Positions 34,850-42,535 of a DNA stretch of 59,369 nucleotides are shown here, in pieces. The number at the start of each line of letters is the position of its first letter. Within the stretch, counting starts at the first letter, position 1. The notes beneath the pieces are model-generated. The model saw only the letters and a program-made list of their open reading frames with translations. It did no database searches and had not been told where the DNA came from. Source of the stretch: CAYJLB01 sp964370845 (GTDB taxonomy: Bacteria; Bacillota; Clostridia; Oscillospirales; Ruminococcaceae); NCBI GenBank assembly GCA_964370845.1, contig CAYJLB010000009.1, positions 1 to 59,369 of the forward strand, in the 5' to 3' direction. The position numbers and the translations under genes are program-made.

Positions 34850-35001
34850 TAATACATGTAATATGTGTGATTTTTATACATCTAGTTAAAACAATGAAAA
34901 ATTAAAAAAAGTTGCACAAATTTTTAATGAATTTTTAAGTTATTTTGACACTTGACTATGTTTGTAGGATTGTATATAATGTAATAGTGATACATGTATT
35001 A
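34850..35001. promoter_or_regulatory. Pair of TAATACATGTAT operator sites
   Basis: TAATACATGTAA at 34850-34861 and the inverted copy ATACATGTATTA at 34990-35001, the latter containing the perfect palindrome ATACATGTAT (34990-34999) just downstream of the expected start point. They are similar to the TAATACAAG sites at 31056-31228, and so are probably targets of one or both GntR/UTRA proteins of the locus. Confidence 0.55.
34952..34980 (+). promoter_or_regulatory. Promoter of the ketose-utilisation unit
   Basis: TTGACT (34952-34957), 17-bp spacer, TATAAT (34975-34980), with an operator palindrome 10 bp beyond. The rest of the 346-bp gap 34696-35041 holds only the terminator and these sites. 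Confidence 0.8.
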
Positions 35002-35041
35002 AATAAATATCACCCAATTGTAATATTAAGGAGATAGAATT

Positions 35042-36430
35042 ATGTTAGGCAAAATAGGTTTTTTAATTTCACATAGCGACAATTATTATGGAATTGAAAA
35101 TGAACTGCACACAAAAGCATTAGAAGAAATTACTCAATTATCAAAATCACTTGAATGTGAAATCTATCAATACGGACCAATAAAAACTGGAGAAGAAGCT
35201 TTATTAGCGAGAGAGTATTTCTTAGAAAATGAAATTGATTACTTGATAATGTTTTTAGCTGATTTTTCTTCAGGTGATATAATGATGACTTTTGAAGATA
35301 TGCCATGTCCAATCGGATTGTGGATTCCTAAAGAGCCTCATAAAGAAGGCGATATACAGTTAAATTCCGGAGTTACAGCAAATTTATTTTCAAGTATTGC
35401 ACTTCGTAAATTTGAAAATAAAGTGACTTGCGATTGGTACTACGGAAACATTAATGATAAATTAGTTCGCAATAGACTAGAAGCTAACTTAAGAGTTGCT
35501 AAAGCTAAGAGAAATATTGAAAATGCAACTGTTGGTGTTTTAGGAGATGTTGCTCCAACTTTTTATAACTTAGAAAATGAAAATTTAAGCGATAAATTTA
35601 AAAATATGAAATTTGTCAAATTCGATGTTAATGACGTTGCAAAAGAAATTGATAATGTAACAACACAGGAATTTGAAGAAGCTAAAAAACTAATAATTGG
35701 TTCTTGCAACAAAGTTTTGGCACAAGAGAAATCCATTGATAATAGCGCTAAAGTTTACGTTGTATTGAAAAAATATTTACTTGAAAATAAAGTTGATTGT
35801 TTAGCAGCTGCTTGTTGGCCAGATTTTCAAGAAGCGTTCCAAATTGTACCATGTGTAATTTATAGTTTGCTTGGAAGTGAATTGAATATTCCTACAGCCT
35901 GTGAAGGGGACATCGGTGGTGCAATTACTTTGTTAATGGCTAAGGAACTATCTGGAAATGTACCAACTCTTATGGATTTCACAAGTATAGAAGAAGCTTC
36001 AAATAGTATGCTTTTATGGCACTGTGGAATAGGAAGTAAAGATTTACAACCTGATGAAAATGTGAAAATTATCGACCACCCAATGCTTGATAGAAAAAAT
36101 CCTAATCGAGAATTAATGGGATTGTCTTATGATTATCACTTTAGAATGGAAGATATCACTGTTTTAAGATATAGCAATAATGATAAAATAATGAGTTTTG
36201 AATGTAAGGTGGAAGACTCAAACAAAGGCTATAGTGGTACAAGAGGTTATTTAAACGATTTTGAATACAATAACACTAAATTTTTAGTTGAAGATGTTGT
36301 AGATACTATTTTTAGAAATGGTATTGAACACCACTTAGTTATTTGTAAAGGTAAATTTAGTCATTTAGTTAACAAATTAGCAAAGGAATTAGATATTCCT
36401 GTTATAGATATAGAAAAATATAAAATTTAA
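35042..36430 (+). CDS. L-fucose/L-arabinose isomerase-like protein
   Basis: 462 aa. The N-terminal half is a Rossmann-like isomerase domain. The C-terminal half carries the metal-ligand pattern of fucose-type isomerases: Glu in TACEGDIGG, Asp in LMDFTS and His in LLWHCGIG. Enzymes of this fold interconvert an aldose and a ketose with Mn. It is the first gene after the operator-controlled promoter and so probably performs the first committed step of the pathway. It is shorter than FucI and not clearly assignable to a known sugar. Confidence 0.82.
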   Translation: MLGKIGFLISHSDNYYGIENELHTKALEEITQLSKSLECEIYQYGPIKTGEEALLAREYFLENEIDYLIMFLADFSSGDIMMTFEDMPCPIGLWIPKEPHKEGDIQLNSGVTANLFSSIALRKFENKVTCDWYYGNINDKLVRNRLEANLRVAKAKRNIENATVGVLGDVAPTFYNLENENLSDKFKNMKFVKFDVNDVAKEIDNVTTQEFEEAKKLIIGSCNKVLAQEKSIDNSAKVYVVLKKYLLENKVDCLAAACWPDFQEAFQIVPCVIYSLLGSELNIPTACEGDIGGAITLLMAKELSGNVPTLMDFTSIEEASNSMLLWHCGIGSKDLQPDENVKIIDHPMLDRKNPNRELMGLSYDYHFRMEDITVLRYSNNDKIMSFECKVEDSNKGYSGTRGYLNDFEYNNTKFLVEDVVDTIFRNGIEHHLVICKGKFSHLVNKLAKELDIPVIDIEKYKI

Positions 36431-36524
36431 TAAAGTATTTACTTAACAACAAAATTGTTGAAACTATGTTTTTTTAAGTCAGAGGCAAACTAACCTATCA
36501 TAATCGTAGAAAGGGAGTAGTGTT

Positions 36525-38114
36525 ATGTTAATATCAGAAAAATCAACACCCAAATACAAAATTATTGCAGACGACATTGAAAAACAAGTAAATGATGGAA
36601 TTTTAAAAAGTGGCGACCCAATGAACAGCGAACTGAAAACTCAACAACAATATAATGTTAGTAGAGTTACAGTGCGAAAAGCTTACAAAGTGCTTTTAGA
36701 AAAAGGTATTCTAAGAACTGTTCACGGTGTAGGAACTTTCATTAATGACCTTCATAATAAAGATTGGACTTGGATGGATAGTTTTACCAAACAAGTTACT
36801 CAAAGTGGACATGTTCCCACTACTAGAGTTAAAAAATTTCAAATTGTAAAAGCAAATGATACTGTTGCTAAAAGTTTAGGGATTAAATTAGCAGAAGAAT
36901 GTTATTTTATTAAACGTGTAAGATATATTGATAATCACCCTCGCTGGGTAACAAGGTCTTATATTCCATTACGAATGGTGCAAGGATTTACCGAAAATCA
37001 CCTTTCTATTGCAGGTGTGACACAGTCTATTTTCAAAGTATTAGAAATGAATTTTGGAATTACTTGCACAAAAGAGTTGAAAATTGCAGAACTTGTGGAG
37101 AAAAATCCTAAAGAAGCTGCTTTACTTAATGTAGATGAAGATAGCCCTTTGTTAATGAAGTTTTCAGTAGCTTATGACACTTTAGATAACCCTATAGTAT
37201 ACGAACAAGCAACAATGTTAAAAGTGAAATCAAACGAGGAAGAAAGTGAGTGGAGTAATCAAATGAAATTAGCAGTTCACATGTCTATGTTTTGCAAAAC
37301 ATGGGTAGATGATATAAAACCTTCATTAGAAAAAGTTAAAGAAATGGGATTTAATGGAGCTGAAATTTCTTTATATGGTAGTTCAGATGAAGAAGTAATT
37401 CAATCTTGTAAATATGCAAGAGAATTAGGACTTGAAGTAATATGCGGAACAGGAGTTTCAGCAGAAACTGACCCAAGTAGCCAAGACCCTTCTATTCGCC
37501 AAAAAGCGAAAGAATATCTAATGAGCTGTGTTGATAAAGTTCATGCAGGAGATGGAATGTTTTTGAATGGAGTTTTATACGCTCCATGGCAAGGATTTTC
37601 TGATGTTCCTAAAAAAGAAAGATGGGAAAATGCTGCTGGTGTATTAAAAGAAGTTGGACTTTATGCTAAAGAAAAAAATATCGGATTAAATATTGAAGTT
37701 ATCAATCGTTTTGAAACTGACTTCTTTAACCGTATTGAGGAAGCTGTAGAGTTCTTGAAAATGGTAGATGTTGAGAATGTAAAACTTCTAGTTGACACAT
37801 TCCACATGAACATTGAGGAAGATAATATTTTCAATGCTTTAGAAAAAAATATTTCATACATAGGCTGTGTACACATTTCGGAAAATCATAGAGGTGTTCC
37901 GGGTACAGGGCATATTGAATGGGAAAAAATTATTAGTGTTCTTAAAAAGAACAATTACAAAGGTTACTTAGATATGGAAACTTTTGTGGAAGCGAATACT
38001 CAAGTGGGAAAAGCTTTGTTTATTTGGGATTCAAGAGGGCGAGATTCTTTTGAAGAAGCAAACAAAGGTATTCAACACCTTAGCGAAATCATCAATCAAG
38101 AAATTAGTGAATAA
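36525..38114 (+). CDS. Fusion: GntR/UTRA regulator + ketose 3-epimerase (TIM barrel)
   Basis: 529 aa. Residues 1-~240 are a complete GntR/UTRA regulator (QYNVSRVTVRKAYKVLL helix-turn-helix, DWTWMDSF, SGHVP), paralogous to the gene at 31292. From Met247 (MKLAVHMSMF) a complete D-tagatose/D-psicose 3-epimerase-type barrel follows, with all four metal ligands: Glu in IEVINRFE, Asp in LLVDTFHMN, His in CVHISENH and Glu in LDMETFV. The ATG for Met247 (37263) has GTGGAG seven nt upstream, so a separate epimerase could also be translated. No stop separates the two parts. It follows the isomerase gene after 94 bp. Confidence 0.9.
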   Translation: MLISEKSTPKYKIIADDIEKQVNDGILKSGDPMNSELKTQQQYNVSRVTVRKAYKVLLEKGILRTVHGVGTFINDLHNKDWTWMDSFTKQVTQSGHVPTTRVKKFQIVKANDTVAKSLGIKLAEECYFIKRVRYIDNHPRWVTRSYIPLRMVQGFTENHLSIAGVTQSIFKVLEMNFGITCTKELKIAELVEKNPKEAALLNVDEDSPLLMKFSVAYDTLDNPIVYEQATMLKVKSNEEESEWSNQMKLAVHMSMFCKTWVDDIKPSLEKVKEMGFNGAEISLYGSSDEEVIQSCKYARELGLEVICGTGVSAETDPSSQDPSIRQKAKEYLMSCVDKVHAGDGMFLNGVLYAPWQGFSDVPKKERWENAAGVLKEVGLYAKEKNIGLNIEVINRFETDFFNRIEEAVEFLKMVDVENVKLLVDTFHMNIEEDNIFNALEKNISYIGCVHISENHRGVPGTGHIEWEKIISVLKKNNYKGYLDMETFVEANTQVGKALFIWDSRGRDSFEEANKGIQHLSEIINQEISE

Positions 38115-38202
38115 AACTAATTAAGTCGTATTGTCGGACACAAGATTTATTTAAATAATTTGTGTTCTGTAATAAAAAAATAATTATACTGGAGGAAATG
38201 TA

Positions 38203-39090
38203 ATGAAGAAAAAGGTTATTTTAGATTTTGACAACACCATGGGGGTAAGAAAAAGTGATGTGGACGATGGTTTAACTTTCGCTTATTTATACACACATGA
38301 TGACATTGAAGTATTAGGGGTAACATGTACTTTTGCAAACAATGCACAGCACGTTGTTCATGCTAATACAATTCAAATGTGGGAAGATTTAGGTATTACT
38401 GATGTTCCTATTTATAGAGGAGGAAGATGGCCTGAAAGTTATGACTCTGCTGCTGTTGATTATTTAGTAAAAGCTGCTAACGAAGCTCCTGGAGAAATTA
38501 CAGTACTTGCAATTGGTTCACTTTGTAATATTGCTGGTGCATACACAAAAGACCCTGAATTTTTCAACAAAATTGATAGATTAATTATCATGGGTGGTAT
38601 CATTGAACCTTTATATTTAAACGGCGTTTTAAATAACGAATTAAATTTCTCAGTGGATTATAAATCAGCTGCAAAAGTAATTTACAATTGCCCTAATTTA
38701 TCAATCTTAACTGCTCAATGTACTCAAGATGCTGCATACAGCCTTGCTGATTTAGAAGATATGATTCAACTTGACACTGAGTTTATGAGATGGAGCAAAC
38801 CAATTTTATCCGCTTGGATTAAATCAATCAATGCTCTTTATGGTAGCAGAGGCGTATTCATTAACTGGGATTTATGTACAGCAATTTACCTAACAAATCC
38901 TGAACTATTTACTACTTCAGATAAGAGAGTTGTGAAAATTGAAGATAATATGCAAACAGGATTTTTACAATTAGATAAAGACGGAAGTCTTGATGATTCA
39001 GAAGTTAACGTTGTTGACATGCCTGACAAAATTATTGATCTTGAAAAATTCAATGCATTATTCTATGAAATGATAGCAAAAATGAAATAA
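38203..39090 (+). CDS. Nucleoside hydrolase (IUNH) family protein
   Basis: 295 aa. The family metal site is normally DTDPGxDD; here it is stretched to DFDNTMGVRKSDVDDG, keeping Asp residues at both ends. Other blocks fit: VLGVTCTFANN, VPIYRGG, ITVLAIGSLCNIAGAY, IIMGG, and the C-terminal INWDLCTAIYLTNPEL, where Asp replaces the usual HDP. Such enzymes cut an N-glycosidic bond to release a pentose. The altered metal loop suggests another substrate, for example a glycoside or deoxynucleoside that feeds the neighbouring isomerase. GGAGGAAATGTA-ATG start. Confidence 0.82.
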   Translation: MKKKVILDFDNTMGVRKSDVDDGLTFAYLYTHDDIEVLGVTCTFANNAQHVVHANTIQMWEDLGITDVPIYRGGRWPESYDSAAVDYLVKAANEAPGEITVLAIGSLCNIAGAYTKDPEFFNKIDRLIIMGGIIEPLYLNGVLNNELNFSVDYKSAAKVIYNCPNLSILTAQCTQDAAYSLADLEDMIQLDTEFMRWSKPILSAWIKSINALYGSRGVFINWDLCTAIYLTNPELFTTSDKRVVKIEDNMQTGFLQLDKDGSLDDSEVNVVDMPDKIIDLEKFNALFYEMIAKMK

Positions 39091-39133
39091 AAAGAAATAA
39101 AAAGAAATAAAAATAAGTAAGGGGAAATTTTTA

Positions 39134-40687
39134 ATGTTTAACAAAAATAAAGCGGCTAGTACAAAACCCGTAAAAAACAAGCCAGTTACTATTCAAAAGC
39201 AAATTATAGCAGTAGTTATATTTATGCTAGTAGTATTCGCAGGACTTTTATTACCTTATATCGTAGACAAAGTAGAGTACAAACAATCCGTTGAAAACGT
39301 TATGTTCTTCGCAGCAGTATTAGTTGCAATTTTCATTATGTTTACAACAAACAAAAAATTAGGCGAAGTTATTGAATCAGGTGTTAACAGTATTAAAGCA
39401 GCAGTACCTGGTATGCTAATATTGCTAATTATTGGTCCACTAATCGCGGCTTTGATTATGTCTGGCGCAATCCCAATGCTAATTTACTACGGCGTACAAA
39501 TGATTCACCCAACTTTAATTTATACAATGTCTCTTTTGTTACCTGTAATATTCTCGATTTTAACAGGTATGTCATGGGGTTCAGGTGCAACAATCGGTAT
39601 CGTTATGATGGGTATTGGTGCAGCTATTGACGCAAACCTTGCAATCGTTGCTGGTGCTGTAGTAAGTGGTGCTTACTTCGGTGATAAACTATCTCCAATC
39701 TCAGCTGCAACTAACGTAGCTGCAATCGCTGCAAAAGTAAACCTATACGACCACGTTGGTTCAATGGTTTGGACAACAGGACCTTCTACTGTAGTAGCAA
39801 TAATTGTTTACACAATTTGTGGTTTTGTATACCCACCAACACTAACAGATATCAACACTCCTGAATTAACTGGATTACTAAATGACCTTTCAGCTATGTT
39901 TAACTTTAACATTTTCTTGATTATTCCATTACTTATCGTATTATTTGGTGCATTACTTAGAAAACCTGCTTACGGAGTTCTAATTGTAGCGACTATCGCT
40001 GGATTCCTTTGTGCAATTGCATTCCAAGATTTTACAGCATTAAATATCCTTACTGCTTTTAACTCAGGATTTAAACTAAACATGATCTCATGGTTTGAAT
40101 ATTCTCTACCAGTTGCAGGTGAAACTTACATTTTAGGTTACTTTGAAAGAGGCGGTTTCTGGAACTTTGGTAACTTAATGGCAATTCAAATGACAATCCT
40201 ATTTGCAGTAGGTGTATTAGGAACAATTAACGCATTCCCAGCAACTGTTGACGTAATCTTTGCTAAAGTAAAATCAAGAGCAGCAATTATCGTTTCTTCT
40301 ATCTTAACAGGTACAGGACTAATCGCTCTTACATCTAACTCATCAGCTCTTTGCTTTATCATGGCTGAAATCTTTGGTGAAAAATACGACAAAGCTTACA
40401 TCGATAGAAGAGTTCTATCAAGAACAACAGAAGATACTGGTACTCTACTAGAAGTTCTAATGCCTTGGACACCAGCTGGTCTGTTCTTTGCAACAACTTT
40501 AGGCGTAAGTACAGCTGAATTTGGTATTTGGGCAATCCTAAACTGGATCACTCCATTCTTCTCAATTCTATTAGCTGTAACTGGTATTGGTACTTACAAA
40601 AAAATTAGTGCAAAACTAAAAGCGGAAGCAGAAGCAAAAGCTAGAGTAGGCGCTACTGTTGACGGTCCTGCAATTGTTGCAGAATAA
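39134..40687 (+). CDS. NhaC-family Na+/H+ antiporter-type transporter
   Basis: 517 aa with about 12 hydrophobic segments. The NhaC signature GAYFGDKLSPISAATN is clear, as is TGMSWGSGATIG. The family exchanges Na+ for H+ or, in several members, small carboxylates or amino acids. Within this operon it is the only transporter, so it may import the substrate or export an acid product; this is inference. It has a cytosolic Lys-rich N-terminus and an Ala/Glu-rich C-terminal tail. AGGGGAAATTTTTA-ATG start, 43 bp after the hydrolase gene. Confidence 0.87.
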   Translation: MFNKNKAASTKPVKNKPVTIQKQIIAVVIFMLVVFAGLLLPYIVDKVEYKQSVENVMFFAAVLVAIFIMFTTNKKLGEVIESGVNSIKAAVPGMLILLIIGPLIAALIMSGAIPMLIYYGVQMIHPTLIYTMSLLLPVIFSILTGMSWGSGATIGIVMMGIGAAIDANLAIVAGAVVSGAYFGDKLSPISAATNVAAIAAKVNLYDHVGSMVWTTGPSTVVAIIVYTICGFVYPPTLTDINTPELTGLLNDLSAMFNFNIFLIIPLLIVLFGALLRKPAYGVLIVATIAGFLCAIAFQDFTALNILTAFNSGFKLNMISWFEYSLPVAGETYILGYFERGGFWNFGNLMAIQMTILFAVGVLGTINAFPATVDVIFAKVKSRAAIIVSSILTGTGLIALTSNSSALCFIMAEIFGEKYDKAYIDRRVLSRTTEDTGTLLEVLMPWTPAGLFFATTLGVSTAEFGIWAILNWITPFFSILLAVTGIGTYKKISAKLKAEAEAKARVGATVDGPAIVAE

Positions 40688-40742
40688 TAAAATAGAAAAA
40701 GAACTGTCTTTATAAAAAGTAAAGAACAATTCTAAAAATAGT

Positions 40743-40820
40743 TTGTAAGGGTTGTTTCCCTAATCAACCAATTATCAAGTATTTTTGTTAATTTCTGTTG
40801 ATTAGGGATTAACCCTACAA
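40743..40820. repeat. Inverted pair of TTGTARGGG REP-like sequences
   Basis: Left arm 40743-40768 (TTGTAAGGGTTGTTTCCCTA then ATCAAC) and right arm 40797-40820, the reverse complement of TTGTAGGGTTAATCCCTAAT then CAAC. The arms differ by a few changes and flank a 28-bp centre. This resembles an inverted REP couple inside the operon, between the NhaC gene and the cysteine-motif gene. It could form a large hairpin that weakens read-through. Confidence 0.6.
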
Positions 40821-40874
40821 CTGTTTAAAAAAGCGTGTGATTTTTAAAGAAGTGATGAAGGGAGCAAAGGTATA

Positions 40875-41336
40875 ATGAGTGAAAGAGTGATAAATTTACC
40901 AAAAATAAGAAAAGAAGCGGAATTATATATGAGTGATATTTCATTATGTTGTTCCGAAGCTGTTGTAAAAACTATAAAAGATGAGTTTGGCTGTGATTTT
41001 TCTGATGATATTTTAGCTTTAGCATCAGGATTTATCGGCGGTGTAGGTGTTGCTCAATCATTATGCGGAGCTATTTCCGGTGGTGTAATGGCGATAGGAA
41101 TGTTTTTTGGAAGAAACAAACCAAATGTACCTATTGCACAAGCTAGATTACTTTCATTAGACCTTTACAATATATTTGAGTCAAAATATGAAAGCGTACT
41201 ATGTAAAGACTTACTATCCGATGTAGAACTGGGTGAACCAAAACAAAGGGAACGCTGTATGTATATAACTGGTGAAGTAGCTTATGACACCGCAAAATTA
41301 ATATGTGAAGAATTAAAACTGGATTATATTCCATAA
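40875..41336 (+). CDS. C_GCAxxG_C_C family redox-type protein
   Basis: 153 aa. The family pattern is recognisable: an early Cys pair in LCCSEAVV, then the glycine-rich helix LASGFIGGVGVAQSLCGAISGGVMAIG, a third Cys in ESVLCKDL and a fourth in RERCMYI before the C-terminal helix. Members are thought to be membrane-associated or redox-active metal proteins, often next to oxidoreductases. It precedes the iron alcohol dehydrogenase by 23 bp, so may serve it or another redox step of the operon. Confidence 0.8.
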   Translation: MSERVINLPKIRKEAELYMSDISLCCSEAVVKTIKDEFGCDFSDDILALASGFIGGVGVAQSLCGAISGGVMAIGMFFGRNKPNVPIAQARLLSLDLYNIFESKYESVLCKDLLSDVELGEPKQRERCMYITGEVAYDTAKLICEELKLDYIP

Positions 41337-41359
41337 AAGAACGAGAGGTTAAAAATTTA

Positions 41360-42499
41360 ATGAATAACTTTAATTTTTATTGTCCTACCAAAATTGAATT
41401 TGGAGAAAATGCAATAGACTTACTAAAAACGTCTATTGATTCAAATAAAATAAAAAACCCAATTGTCGTAACTGACAAAATGCTTATGAGTGTAGAAAGT
41501 GTAAAAGCTGAAATTGAAAAAATTGATAATGCAAAAATTTTCGATAGCGTACTGCCTAACCCAACAAGCGATTTAGTTATGGAGCTAAAAACTTTTATTG
41601 AAGAAAATAATGGCGACGGTTTAGTCGTTTTCGGTGGCGGAAGCCCTATCGACTGTGCAAAAGCTGCTTCAGTAGTAGCGTTCACTTCAAACCATGTGAC
41701 AGATTATTATGACACAAACCCAAATAAGTTGGAAATAGAAAAAGCACTTCCTATAGTTGTAATTCCAACAACTGCTGGAACTGGTTCGGAAGTTTCAAAA
41801 TACTCAGTAATTACTGATTCAAAATCTAATCTAAAACAATCACTAACTTCTGATCATATTTCACCAAAAGTTGCAATTGTTGACCCTGTATTAACAATAG
41901 GAATGCCACCAAGCGTTACAGTTTCAACAGGTTTAGATGCTTTAAGTCATGCTTTGGAATCATTGGTTTCAGTGATTGAAAACCCTTTGACAAATCTTTT
42001 AGCTTTAAATGCAATTGAATTGATTTTCAACAATCTAAATGATGCTAGAGTAGATGGAAAAAATCTAGTAGCAAGAAAAAATATGTCCTTCGCAGCTTTA
42101 GTTGCAGGGATTGCAATGAGCCATTGTTGCGGTACTATGGGACACGCAATGGGTTGTCAACTTACAAGTCAATATAACATTCCACACGGAATAGCTTGTG
42201 CAGTTTTACAAAGTGATTCTTTAAACTATGCTGGCGAAAAGGCAAAAAATATTAAAATGTTAGTTGATTATTTAGATAAAACAAACTGCAAAGAAGAAGA
42301 AGCTATTAAAATTATGCAAGAAAAACTACAAGAGTTCTTTAAACAATTAGAAACAAAGATGGATTTTACCGATTATAATATGAATGAACAAGGAATTGAT
42401 ATTATGGTAAAAGATTCTATGGAACACGGTTGTATGGGACTTAATCCTGTATCAATGGACGCAGAAAAAGTAAAAGAAGTTTTCAAAAAACTAAGCTAA
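41360..42499 (+). CDS. Iron-containing alcohol dehydrogenase
   Basis: 379 aa, full length. NAD(P) site GGGSPIDCAKAASV; conserved PTTAGTGSEVSKYSVI. Fe ligands are the His of GLDALSHALE, MGHAMG and NIPHGIAC plus an upstream Asp. It is close to the FucO, lactaldehyde reductase and butanol dehydrogenase branch. In this operon it most likely reduces the short aldehyde released by the aldolase to recycle NADH, as FucO does in fucose fermentation; the exact aldehyde is not known. Confidence 0.92.
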   Translation: MNNFNFYCPTKIEFGENAIDLLKTSIDSNKIKNPIVVTDKMLMSVESVKAEIEKIDNAKIFDSVLPNPTSDLVMELKTFIEENNGDGLVVFGGGSPIDCAKAASVVAFTSNHVTDYYDTNPNKLEIEKALPIVVIPTTAGTGSEVSKYSVITDSKSNLKQSLTSDHISPKVAIVDPVLTIGMPPSVTVSTGLDALSHALESLVSVIENPLTNLLALNAIELIFNNLNDARVDGKNLVARKNMSFAALVAGIAMSHCCGTMGHAMGCQLTSQYNIPHGIACAVLQSDSLNYAGEKAKNIKMLVDYLDKTNCKEEEAIKIMQEKLQEFFKQLETKMDFTDYNMNEQGIDIMVKDSMEHGCMGLNPVSMDAEKVKEVFKKLS

Positions 42500-42535
42500 A
42501 CTAATAAATTTAGTATGTGAAAAAGAGGTAAGTAA

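Noticed and set aside
36525..37262. Regulator as a separate gene with a stop before the epimerase
   Set aside because: No stop codon or frameshift is present between the domains in this sequence, so it is annotated as a fusion with a possible internal start.
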